A stretch of DNA of 64,000 nucleotides from Methanococcus maripaludis C5 (lineage in GTDB: Archaea > AGJL01 > Methanococci > Methanococcales > Methanococcaceae): the NCBI RefSeq assembly GCF_000016125.1, contig NC_009135.1, positions 1 through 64,000 of the forward strand, read 5' to 3'. Both the position numbers and the translations under genes were made by a program. Of this stretch, positions 56,589 through 64,000 are shown piece by piece. The notes below the pieces were generated by a model. It worked only from the letters and a program-made list of their open reading frames with translations, was not told the origin of the DNA and did not search any database. Every line of letters begins with the position of its first letter. Within the stretch, counting starts at the first letter, position 1.

Positions 56589-57884
56589 ATGATTACTGAC
56601 AGAGTTTCCGATTACTTGGAAAAAATCGAGAAGTCTGATGTTAATGCTTTTATTGATGTTAACAGCGAGAAAGTTCTAAAAGAAGCAGAAGAACTGGAAA
56701 AAAACGACGATCTTAAGAATAAACCCCTTTACGGAAAAATAGTTGCGGTAAAGTCCAACATAAATGTAAAAGGCTACAAAATTTCATGTGCATCAAAAAC
56801 ACTTGAAAAATATGTTGGAACCTACGATGCAACTGTTGTTAAAAAATTAAGATCACAGGGGGCGTTGATTGTTGGAATGACAAACATGGATGAGTTTGCA
56901 GGCGGAAGCAGTGGTGAAACATCCTGTTATGGTCCAACAAAAAATCCTGCTGCATTGGATAGAATTCCTGGTGGAAGTAGTTCGGGAAGTGCTGCGGCAG
57001 TCGCTGCAGATTTATGTGATATGGCAATTGGAAGCGACACGGGGGGAAGTATTAGAAACCCTGCAAGCCACTGTGGAATTGTGGGATTCAAACCTTCATA
57101 TGGTGTAGTATCAAGACAGGGTTTGTGCGACCTTGCAATGAGTTTTGATCAGATTGGCCCATTAACCAAAAATGCAGAAGATGCATTAGTTTTAACAAAC
57201 GCAATAAAAGGAATTGACAGGTCTGACAGCACTTCACTCGAAACACCGAAATTCGAAAAAAAGGATATTTCAAATTACAAAGTGGGTGTTGTAAAAGAAT
57301 TCATGGACGTAACTGATGAAAAAATCAGAAATGAAATTGAAAAAGGAATTGAAGTTTTCAAAGATATGGGCTGTAAAATCGTTGATTTAAGCTACAAATA
57401 TATTGATCTTGCTCTTCCAACTTACTACCTCATAAACTACGTTGAATTTTTCTCTGCAACCAGAAAATACGATGGAAGAAGATACGGAGAATTCATCGAA
57501 GAAGCTTGTGGCGAAGAAGTTTTAAGGAGAATTTTGATCGGAAAACACATCAGTGAACAGGAATTCAGTGGAAAATACTACAAAAAAGCACTTCAAGCAA
57601 GAAAATCAATGAAAAAAGAAATGCTTGGACTTTTCAACAGTGCTGATTTGATAGTTGGCCCAACTGTACCAAAGCTCCCACACAAACTCGGTGAAGATTT
57701 ATCTCCGATGGAAATGTATGCATACGATGTATTAACGGTTCCAACAAACATCTGCGGAATATGTTCAGGAGTTGTTAGATGTGGTAACATTAGTGGGGTT
57801 CCTGTGGGATTACAAATCCAAGGGGCACCTCTTGAAGATGAAAAAGTACTCAGTGCAATGATTGAGTTTGAAAAAAATTATTAA
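56589..57884 (+). CDS. gatA: Asp/Glu-tRNA(Asn/Gln) amidotransferase subunit A
   Basis: Amidase subunit of GatCAB, which converts Asp-tRNA(Asn) (in archaea) to Asn-tRNA(Asn). 431 aa: catalytic Lys in GKIVAVKSNINVKG (about 49-62), amidase signature GGSSSGSAAAVAADLCDMAIGSDTGGSIR-type block (about 132-160, with the Ser-cisSer pair). TAGGTGATTAA before the ATG. GatB and GatC are not in the window. Confidence 0.94.
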   Translation: MITDRVSDYLEKIEKSDVNAFIDVNSEKVLKEAEELEKNDDLKNKPLYGKIVAVKSNINVKGYKISCASKTLEKYVGTYDATVVKKLRSQGALIVGMTNMDEFAGGSSGETSCYGPTKNPAALDRIPGGSSSGSAAAVAADLCDMAIGSDTGGSIRNPASHCGIVGFKPSYGVVSRQGLCDLAMSFDQIGPLTKNAEDALVLTNAIKGIDRSDSTSLETPKFEKKDISNYKVGVVKEFMDVTDEKIRNEIEKGIEVFKDMGCKIVDLSYKYIDLALPTYYLINYVEFFSATRKYDGRRYGEFIEEACGEEVLRRILIGKHISEQEFSGKYYKKALQARKSMKKEMLGLFNSADLIVGPTVPKLPHKLGEDLSPMEMYAYDVLTVPTNICGICSGVVRCGNISGVPVGLQIQGAPLEDEKVLSAMIEFEKNY

Positions 57885-57897
57885 ATTATTTTTTTTA

Positions 57898-58368
57898 TTA
57901 ATTTTTAGATGTCGATAGTTTGTTTGCGGCTTTCATAAATATTCGGTATAACGATTTTATCGCATATTTATTTGGCAAGATCGCTGAATAAACAATTTCA
58001 AAGTCATTTTCAAACTTTTTTAATTCTGATGGTTTTAGCAATAGGTATTCAATTCCAAATTTTTCCGATTTTAGCGTAGCAAACATGATGTAATTGTTGT
58101 CATAAGGTTTTAAATAATTCCATTTTTTGTATCCTTTAAATAAGTCCAGAGTGTTTTTTTCATTATTTAAAAGCGAGATAGAATCGAGTTCATCTTCAAG
58201 AATTCTAAATATGTGCATGGTTTCCATTACTAAATCAAGATAAAGCATTGGATCGACTTTTTTAAAATCTGAATTCATAGTTCGTGAAAAATTTTGAGTG
58301 TATGCTAAAAATTCAGATGATATTTTCGTGTTTTTTACAATGGAATATCCAATTATTTCATTAATCAT
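57898..58368 (-). CDS. Hypothetical protein
   Basis: 156 aa, not recognised. Helical, soluble, with no cysteine and an N-terminal hydrophobic strand only (MINEIIGYSIV). GGGAGGATACAC ribosome binding site. It lies 30 bp downstream of the solute-binding protein gene on the same strand, so co-transcription is likely. Nothing in it indicates transport or enzymatic function. Confidence 0.62.
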   Translation of the reverse strand: MINEIIGYSIVKNTKISSEFLAYTQNFSRTMNSDFKKVDPMLYLDLVMETMHIFRILEDELDSISLLNNEKNTLDLFKGYKKWNYLKPYDNNYIMFATLKSEKFGIEYLLLKPSELKKFENDFEIVYSAILPNKYAIKSLYRIFMKAANKLSTSKN

Positions 58369-58398
58369 GTGTATCCTCCCGTTTTTAAAATAATTAAA

Positions 58399-59157
58399 TT
58401 AAAGAGATTTTTCTAGATTTCCAAACCATTTATCGTATATTTCTTGATATGTTCCATCTTCTTCCATTTCCAGAAGAATTTCATCAATTTTTTCAGTTAA
58501 TTCAGGGTTTTTAGAATTTATTACCATACTCACGTATTTGATGTCGAGTTCTTGGACAAATTTCAATGAATCACTTTCTTTCTGAATGTAATTCAGGTGG
58601 TGTTTATCTGAAATTGCAGCATCTAAATTTCCAGATCCAATGTCATTTTCAATATCTTTTGGATTGTCATAAGTTATTATTTCAAAATTCATACTTCTAA
58701 GAAGATATTTCGCTTTTTCTTCAGCTTTAGAATTTTTAAGTACTCCTATTTTTTTATCTTTCAAATCTTCGAGTCTGAAGAATTTCTGACTTTTTTCACA
58801 CATTAATACTTCATAGGTACTTAAATACGTTCTCGAATATTCTATATTGTCATTATTACGTGATAAAAAGTTTGAAGATATTGCACAATCTATTTGTTTG
58901 TTTTTTACCGCTTCGTATGGTTCGTTAGTGTAATTATATAGTATAAATTCTGGAGTTACCTCGATTCTTTTGGCTATTTCATTTATCAAATCAATCTCAA
59001 ACCCCTTTAATTCCCCGTTTTCTTCATAGGTATATGGGGTTAGATCAGGATATACTCCAACAGTCAAAACGCCGGTAATTTGATATTCGTTTTCAATATC
59101 GACGACATTTGAAAGGGGGCTGAGCAGTGTTAACAATACCATATATAATGATTTCAT
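58399..59157 (-). CDS. Family 3 extracellular solute-binding protein
   Basis: 252 aa, amino-acid-type periplasmic binding protein. A short signal-like segment (LYMVLLTLLSPLSNVV, about 4-19) precedes the mature domain: GVLTVGVYPDLTPYTYEENGEL (about 29-50), GFEIDLINEIAKRI, and LKDKKIGVLKNSKAEEKAKYL. No lipobox cysteine. No permease or ATPase gene is adjacent, so it may work with a distant transporter or as a sensor domain. GGTGAGTT ribosome binding site. Confidence 0.85.
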   Translation of the reverse strand: MKSLYMVLLTLLSPLSNVVDIENEYQITGVLTVGVYPDLTPYTYEENGELKGFEIDLINEIAKRIEVTPEFILYNYTNEPYEAVKNKQIDCAISSNFLSRNNDNIEYSRTYLSTYEVLMCEKSQKFFRLEDLKDKKIGVLKNSKAEEKAKYLLRSMNFEIITYDNPKDIENDIGSGNLDAAISDKHHLNYIQKESDSLKFVQELDIKYVSMVINSKNPELTEKIDEILLEMEEDGTYQEIYDKWFGNLEKSL

Positions 59158-59177
59158 AACTCACCAGTTCTATTTTT

Positions 59178-59196
59178 TATTCATATTTTATGAATA
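59178..59196. promoter_or_regulatory. Inverted repeat upstream of the solute-binding protein gene
   Basis: TATTCATA/TATGAATA with a 3-nt centre, perfect over 8 bp, 21 bp before the start codon of the gene to its left. It may be an operator or a leader hairpin, but AT-rich palindromes of this length are common in such a genome. Confidence 0.3.
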
Positions 59197-59364
59197 TAAT
59201 ATCTTAATTTACGTACAATAGTTTACTAATAAGAACATAAGTTATATAACTTTCTGAAAAAAATATCATAATTAATCATTATAATAATCAAAAAACGGAA
59301 AATCATCATTAAAAATTAAATTTACAATATAAAATTCGTTTAAAACTTAAAAAAAGAGAAAAAT

Positions 59365-59706
59365 TTAGATTTCTACGACATCCACGTCTTCTAACGGGAT
59401 ATCTTTTAAAGCTCTTCCGATTGAAGATTTTGCAATCCTTACTGCGTGTTCAGGACTTTCTGCATTAAAAACTTTCATCGAAAGTAAAATACCTACAATC
59501 GCAGTTTTTGCAACTACGAGTACACAATCAATTGGTTCACCACATTTTGGACATATGGTAAGCCCAACATCGATGTCTACGTAGTCCAAGCTTCCTTTAT
59601 TTAGAAGTTTTCCAATCTGGGATATTGCAACCCCGATCGCATCTTCTACATCTTCAACGTTTTTTGCAATATATGACGCTTGCAATGTTACGTGGTAATT
59701 TCCCAT
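59365..59706 (-). CDS. UPF0212 (DUF555) protein
   Basis: 113 aa. [29 protein letters not shown] and the zinc-like [10 protein letters not shown] pair (about 52-61), then [23 protein letters not shown]. This matches the archaeal UPF0212 family; function unknown, possibly metal- or nucleic acid-binding. GGTGAGATAAC ribosome binding site. Twenty base pairs after the DUF357 gene. Confidence 0.85.
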   Translation of the reverse strand: MGNYHVTLQASYIAKNVEDVEDAIGVAISQIGKLLNKGSLDYVDIDVGLTICPKCGEPIDCVLVVAKTAIVGILLSMKVFNAESPEHAVRIAKSSIGRALKDIPLEDVDVVEI

Positions 59707-59726
59707 GTTATCTCACCGAAATCTCG

Positions 59727-60032
59727 CTATTTTGCTAGTGTAAATCTCACGTCGTCGTCTCCTACATTAAAAATTCCGAGCCGTGCTCCGGCGTCAATCC
59801 AGCCGTAAGCATAATTCAACGAAGCGAATGCATTTATATAATCCCCTTTATCTATAAATGTTTTTGCATCTTCAAAATAGCAATCGATCATTAACAAAAA
59901 GTCGGAAGCAACGTCTGATAAAAGACTTTTTTCAGGGGGCAATCCGTTTTTTATAATTGATATTGCTTCTTTTGTTCTTTCAAAGTAATTTTCTATTTTT
60001 TCATCGGTAATAATATTATCAATTTCTACCAT
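59727..60032 (-). CDS. DUF357 protein
   Basis: 101 aa, all-helical, matching the archaeal DUF357 family: [17 protein letters not shown], then [39 protein letters not shown], a TPR-like helical hairpin. Function unknown. First of a two-gene unit with UPF0212; the 255-bp spacer toward por holds divergent promoters. Confidence 0.82.
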   Translation of the reverse strand: MVEIDNIITDEKIENYFERTKEAISIIKNGLPPEKSLLSDVASDFLLMIDCYFEDAKTFIDKGDYINAFASLNYAYGWIDAGARLGIFNVGDDDVRFTLAK

Positions 60033-60206
60033 TTAACCACAAAATTATCTTTTTTATTTTCCATTTTTAATTCATTTTCACGATTAATACTTTTATACAT
60101 AACTGTGAATTCATAATTCTTATTGTGAAAAATTAAAACGTTAAATAACGTAACATTTTAGCATATTTTCGAGAATTTTTTCGTCAATATGCGAATAGTG
60201 AAAACC

Positions 60207-60287
60207 TTTATATAATAATAATTGTAACGATTAATAATGATGATTATGAATTTGGTTTCATTGCAGAGGTTATTTTGAGGTGAATTA
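60207..60287 (+). promoter_or_regulatory. por operon promoter
   Basis: TTTATATA at 60207-60214 is about 80 bp before the first ATG, with a leader of roughly 50 nt. GAGGTGAATTA is the ribosome binding site. No operator-like repeat was seen. Confidence 0.55.
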
Positions 60288-60818
60288 ATGATTGAAGTTA
60301 GATTCCACGGAAGAGGGGGACAGGGTGCAGTAACAGCGGCTCAAATTCTTGCTAAAGCTGCATTCTACGACGGTAAGTTCTGCCAGGCTTTTCCATTCTT
60401 TGGTGTGGAAAGAAGAGGGGCTCCCGTAATGGCATTTACAAGAATTGACGATGAGAAAATAAGATTGAGGAGCCAAATTTACGAACCAAATTATGTAATA
60501 GTACAGGATCCAACATTAATGGATTCAGTAGACGTTACAAGCGGGCTTAAAGACGGCGGAAAAATATTGATAAACACATTAAAAGACATAGATCTAAATG
60601 GTTACGATGTTCAAACAATAGATGCTACAGGAATAGCATTAGAAGTTCTTGGGGTTCCTATTGTAAACACAGTACTTTGTGGAGCTTTTGCTGGAATTAC
60701 TGGAGAAGTTACTATTGAATCACTTAAAAAAGCAATTTTAGAAACATTTCCTGGTAAATTAGGACCTAAAAATGCAGAAGCAGCAGAAAAAGCATACAAT
60801 TTAATAAAAGGTCTGTAA
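60288..60818 (+). CDS. porC: Pyruvate:ferredoxin oxidoreductase gamma subunit
   Basis: 176 aa, gamma domain: [25 protein letters not shown] (about 1-25), [15 protein letters not shown], and a C-terminal [16 protein letters not shown]. Por decarboxylates pyruvate to acetyl-CoA with ferredoxin; in methanogens it mainly runs reductively, to make pyruvate from acetyl-CoA and CO2. First gene of porCDABEF. Confidence 0.95.
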   Translation: MIEVRFHGRGGQGAVTAAQILAKAAFYDGKFCQAFPFFGVERRGAPVMAFTRIDDEKIRLRSQIYEPNYVIVQDPTLMDSVDVTSGLKDGGKILINTLKDIDLNGYDVQTIDATGIALEVLGVPIVNTVLCGAFAGITGEVTIESLKKAILETFPGKLGPKNAEAAEKAYNLIKGL

Positions 60819-60834
60819 TTTCAAAGGTGATTAT

Positions 60835-61092
60835 ATGGTAAACACAGGAACAATTATTTATGAACCTGGAAGTTCAGCAAACAATAAAACTGGAAGCTGG
60901 AGAGTATTCAAGCCAGTTTTGGACCAAGAAAAATGTGTAAAATGTGAAAATTGTTACATTTTCTGTCCTGAAGGTTGCATCCAAGAAAAAGACGGAAAAT
61001 TCGAAATTGATTATGACTACTGTAAAGGATGTCTCATTTGCGAGAAAGAATGCCCTGTAAAAGCGATAAAAACAGAAAGGGAAGAAAAATAA
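60835..61092 (+). CDS. porD: Pyruvate:ferredoxin oxidoreductase delta subunit
   Basis: 85 aa with two 4Fe-4S ferredoxin motifs: CVKCENCYIFCPEGC and CKGCLICEKECP (eight cysteines). Electron conduit of the four-subunit archaeal POR. AAGGTGATTAT ribosome binding site; 16 bp after porC. Confidence 0.95.
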   Translation: MVNTGTIIYEPGSSANNKTGSWRVFKPVLDQEKCVKCENCYIFCPEGCIQEKDGKFEIDYDYCKGCLICEKECPVKAIKTEREEK

Positions 61093-61113
61093 TACTGATT
61101 TAAGGAGGATATC

Positions 61114-62277
61114 ATGTCTGAAGTTAAAGTTATCACAGGAACTTCTGCAGCTGCTGAAGCTGCAAAGCTTGCAGATGTAGATGTTATTGCAGCATATCCA
61201 ATTACGCCGCAGACCACATGTGTAGAAAAACTTGCAGATTTTGTAGCTAATGGTGAATTAAATGCAGAATACATCAAAGTGGAAAGTGAGCATTCTGCAA
61301 TGAGTGCAAGTATTGCGGCAAGTGCAACAGGTGCAAGAACATTTACTGCAACATCATCACAAGGTTTAGCATTAATGCACGAAGTTTTATTTGCTGCAGC
61401 AGGAATGAGAGTTCCAGTTGTAATGATGAATGCAAACAGGGCATTATCTGCACCAATTAACATTTGGAACGACCAGCAAGACAGTTTATCTCAAAGAGAT
61501 ACTGGATGGATACAACTATATGCTGAAGACAATCAGGAAGTTTTAGATCTGGTTATTCAGGCATTTAAAATTGCAGAAGATGAAAAAGTTCTTCTTCCAG
61601 TTATGGTAAATTTAGACGGTTTTATTTTAACACACACCGTAGAACCAGTTACTCTTCCAAAACAGGAAAGTGTACTCGATTTTATCGGAAGTTATGAACC
61701 AAAACATGCATACTTGGACCCTAAAAAACCAATGACTCAAGGTTCGCTTGGTGATCCAAATTACTACATGGAAACAAGATACGCAATTGAAACTGCAATG
61801 AGAAACGCTGAAAAAGTTATTGCAGACGTTCACGACGCTTTTGCAGAAAAATTCAACAGGGCTTACGGAAACGGGCTCATTGAAAGTTACAATTTGGAAA
61901 AAGCAGAAAACGTAATTGTTGCAATGGGTTCAATTTGTGGAACCATTAAAGATATGATCGACCTTAAGAAAAAAGAAGGCGTAGAAATCGGTTTATTGAA
62001 AATAAGATGCTACAGACCACTCCCTGTTGAAATGATTAAAGATGCACTCAAAAATGCTAAAAATGTTGCAATTCTCGATAAAAGCATAAGCCTTGGTATG
62101 AACAAAGGTGCAATTTATGCGGACGTTGCATCATTTTTGAAAGATAAAAAGACCGTAAATTACATCGTAGGTCTTGGTGGAAGAGATATTACTCCTGAAG
62201 ATATTTTAGGAATTTACGTGGATGTAGAAACATCTGAAGACGGAAAAACAAACTGGGTCGGATTGAAGGAAGAATAA
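61114..62277 (+). CDS. porA: Pyruvate:ferredoxin oxidoreductase alpha subunit
   Basis: 387 aa. Pyrimidine-binding-type domain: [19 protein letters not shown] (about 29-47), [28 protein letters not shown], and [21 protein letters not shown] (about 116), typical of POR alpha. Strong AAGGAGGATATC ribosome binding site. Confidence 0.96.
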   Translation: MSEVKVITGTSAAAEAAKLADVDVIAAYPITPQTTCVEKLADFVANGELNAEYIKVESEHSAMSASIAASATGARTFTATSSQGLALMHEVLFAAAGMRVPVVMMNANRALSAPINIWNDQQDSLSQRDTGWIQLYAEDNQEVLDLVIQAFKIAEDEKVLLPVMVNLDGFILTHTVEPVTLPKQESVLDFIGSYEPKHAYLDPKKPMTQGSLGDPNYYMETRYAIETAMRNAEKVIADVHDAFAEKFNRAYGNGLIESYNLEKAENVIVAMGSICGTIKDMIDLKKKEGVEIGLLKIRCYRPLPVEMIKDALKNAKNVAILDKSISLGMNKGAIYADVASFLKDKKTVNYIVGLGGRDITPEDILGIYVDVETSEDGKTNWVGLKEE

Positions 62278-62293
62278 TTTATTTGGTGATATT

Positions 62294-63190
62294 ATGACTG
62301 GAAGCCAATTTCCAAGAGAAGAATTATTTGCTCCAGGACACAGGGGCTGTGCAGGTTGTGGTGCAGCAATTGTCGCAAGACTCGCTTTAAAAGCTGCTGG
62401 AAAAAATACAATCGTTGCAAATGCTACCGGATGTCTTGAGGTTATGACAACACCTTATCCTGAAACTGCGTGGAGAGTTCCTTGGATTCACGTTGCATTT
62501 GAAAATGCTGCTGCAGTAGCAAGTGGTATTGAAGGAGCGGTAGTTGCTTTAAAAAGAAAGAAAGGAAAATACGGCGAAGAAAAAGTAAACGTCATTGCAT
62601 TTGGTGGTGATGGTGGTACTGCAGATATCGGTTTTCAAGCATTAAGTGGTGCAATGGAAAGAGGACATGATATGGTATACATCATGTACGATAACGAAGC
62701 TTACATGAACACAGGCGTTCAAAGAAGTGGTTCAACACCTTTCATGGCATCAACAACAACATCGCCTGCTGGAAGCCATATCCGTGGAGAAAACAGGCCT
62801 AAAAAAGACATGCCAATGATCATGGCTGCTCACGGAATTCCTTATATTGCAACAGCATCAATAAGCTATCCTGAAGACTTCATGAACAAAGTTAAAAAAG
62901 CATGCGAAGTAAACGGCCCTGCATTCATTCAGGTACTTCAGCCATGTACTACTGGTTGGGGATACCCTGCTGAAAACACGGTTGAAATGGGTAGACTTGC
63001 AGTTGAAACTGGTGTTTGGCCACTTTTCGAAATTGAAAATGGTGAATTTAAGTTAAATTACAAGCCATTGAAAAGAAAACCAATTGAAGAATACTTAAAA
63101 GTGCAGAAAAGATACAGACACTTAAAACCCGAAGATATTTCAGTAATCCAAGAGACCATCGACATGAAATGCGACGAATACGGTCTTTAA
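62294..63190 (+). CDS. porB: Pyruvate:ferredoxin oxidoreductase beta subunit
   Basis: 298 aa, thiamine diphosphate-binding subunit. [12 protein letters not shown] (about 17-28), [22 protein letters not shown] with the ThDP motif GDG...N (about 98-119, plus DNEAYMNTG), and cluster cysteines at CAGC and CTTGW. 16 bp after porA. Confidence 0.96.
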   Translation: MTGSQFPREELFAPGHRGCAGCGAAIVARLALKAAGKNTIVANATGCLEVMTTPYPETAWRVPWIHVAFENAAAVASGIEGAVVALKRKKGKYGEEKVNVIAFGGDGGTADIGFQALSGAMERGHDMVYIMYDNEAYMNTGVQRSGSTPFMASTTTSPAGSHIRGENRPKKDMPMIMAAHGIPYIATASISYPEDFMNKVKKACEVNGPAFIQVLQPCTTGWGYPAENTVEMGRLAVETGVWPLFEIENGEFKLNYKPLKRKPIEEYLKVQKRYRHLKPEDISVIQETIDMKCDEYGL

Positions 63191-63213
63191 TTAACATTTT
63201 TTAAGGTGCGATC

Positions 63214-63717
63214 ATGAAAAAAGTAATGATGGTTAACGAAGCTTGTGATAACTGCGGGGATTGTGTTAAAGCATGTTCTGAAGTTCACGAAGTTAGTGGA
63301 ATCAGCATTTGGGAGCACGAAGGAAGGTACTTGCCAGTAGTATGCCAGCACTGTACTTCATCGCCATGTATGGAAGTATGTCCGGTTTCTGCTATCGAAT
63401 CAAAAGATGGCGTAATTTACCTCGATAAAGAATCATGCATTGGATGTGGACTCTGTGCAATGGCATGTCCGTTTGGTGCAATATACATCAGTGGAAAGAC
63501 TGCACACAAGTGCGATTTGTGTTTTGGAAGAGATGAACAGGCATGTGTTAAAGCATGCAGTAAAAGATGTCTCGAAGTTGTAAATGTTGACGAATTAGTA
63601 ATGGATAAAAAATTGAAAAATATTGAAAATTTAACAGTTTTGGGCCCTAAAGGAAAATCCAAAAATAAAAAAGGACTTCTTTCTTTAGTTACTGCATCAT
63701 CAAGATGTAATCCTTAA
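63214..63717 (+). CDS. porE: POR-associated polyferredoxin PorE
   Basis: 167 aa with four 4Fe-4S-type cysteine groups (CDNCGDCVKAC, CQHCTSSPCMEVCP, CIGCGLCAMACP, CDLCFGRDEQACVKAC). In M. maripaludis PorE and PorF are needed for POR function as electron carriers. The cysteine-free C-terminal tail is basic (KGKSKNKKGLL). AAGGTGCGATC ribosome binding site. Confidence 0.93.
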   Translation: MKKVMMVNEACDNCGDCVKACSEVHEVSGISIWEHEGRYLPVVCQHCTSSPCMEVCPVSAIESKDGVIYLDKESCIGCGLCAMACPFGAIYISGKTAHKCDLCFGRDEQACVKACSKRCLEVVNVDELVMDKKLKNIENLTVLGPKGKSKNKKGLLSLVTASSRCNP

Positions 63718-63734
63718 AATAATCTGGTGAAGTT

Positions 63735-64000
63735 ATGAAGGTAATGCCAAATATTGACTTATGCGTAGATTGCAAAAAGTGCGAAAGGGCATGTCCTATA
63801 AACGCAATTCACGTGTTTGAGGGAATTCCAATTAGATGTATGCATTGTGAAGATGCGCCATGTCTTAACGTATGTCCGGAAGATGCAATCAAAAAAATAG
63901 ACGACAAGGTTGTAATAGAATCTGAAAAATGTATCGGATGTGCATTATGTGCTGAAGTATGCCCTGTTGGAGCAATACAAATTGATAAATGCAAAAAAGT
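63735..64000 (+). CDS. porF: POR-associated ferredoxin-type protein PorF (partial)
   Basis: Starts at ATG 63735 after CTGGTGAAGTT and is open through the right edge; 88 codons are visible. Three cysteine motifs are seen: CVDCKKCERACP, CMHCEDAPCLNVCP and CIGCALCAEVCPVGA, with a further Cys just before the edge. Homologous to PorE, its neighbour. C-terminal part missing only because the window ends. Confidence 0.9.
   Translation, partial: MKVMPNIDLCVDCKKCERACPINAIHVFEGIPIRCMHCEDAPCLNVCPEDAIKKIDDKVVIESEKCIGCALCAEVCPVGAIQIDKCKK

Overview
The window is about 33-35% GC and reads as a methanogenic archaeon of the genus Methanococcus, most likely Methanococcus maripaludis or a very close relative. 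The reasons are the complete mcrBDCGA and mtrEDCBAFGH operons side by side, the Mmp10 and Mmp2 methanogenesis marker genes, porCDABEF, the ald-alr-agcS alanine cluster, dapL, GGTGAT-type ribosome binding sites and T-rich transcript ends. No phage, insertion sequence or CRISPR array was seen; this is core chromosome with a few patchily distributed genes.

Layout. 1-2.5 kb: biotin genes bioW-bioF-bioD. 2.5-5.4 kb: a small hypothetical gene, a Gate-domain membrane protein, a TatD hydrolase and two small conserved genes. 5.5-11.0 kb (minus): the Na+-pumping methyltransferase operon mtr, in which mtrF is fused to a second, identical copy of the corrinoid domain of MtrA. 11.3-16.2 kb (minus): methyl-coenzyme M reductase operon mcr, closed by a hairpin terminator. 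16.5 kb (plus): Mmp10, the radical-SAM enzyme that methylates an arginine of McrA, divergent from mcr. 17.8-19 kb: a broken HEPN-like gene, an intron-containing tRNA-Met, tRNA-Leu, ubiX. 19.5-23.3 kb: srp54, npdG, a TIM-barrel protein, fumarase beta. 23.4-26.8 kb (minus): ribosomal operon rpl3-rpl4-rpl23-rpl2-rps19 with a structured leader. 27-33.4 kb: translin-like gene, tRNA-Ile, a selenium/sulfur-type cluster (YjeF-like kinase, DUF3343, split YedE), OB-fold protein, TctA-like permease, AK6-type kinase and SepF. 33.7-45.7 kb: pgk, mmp2, methyltransferase, pheA, dapL, a bacterial-type RNase III, pmbA, secF-secD, hypB. 45.8-52.2 kb: tungstate/molybdate permease and ATPase, M50 protease, scpA, thermosome, tyrA. 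52.5-57.9 kb: ald, alr, agcS, gatA. 57.9-64 kb: hypothetical gene, solute-binding protein, UPF0212 and DUF357 proteins, porCDABEF running off the right edge.

How it works together. mtr and mcr catalyse the last two steps of methanogenesis and Mmp10 tunes McrA. Por makes or oxidises pyruvate, linking C1 fixation to anabolism. Ald, Alr and AgcS let the cell use L- and D-alanine; agcS carries an NrpR-type nitrogen operator at its promoter.

The points most worth a second look are the MtrA-MtrF fusion with a 540-bp perfect tandem repeat and a preserved internal mtrF start, two P-loop genes (bioD, AK6) with a non-canonical codon where the start should be, the ribosomal leader hairpin, a recurrent transcript 3'-end motif, and the selenium-type gene cluster.
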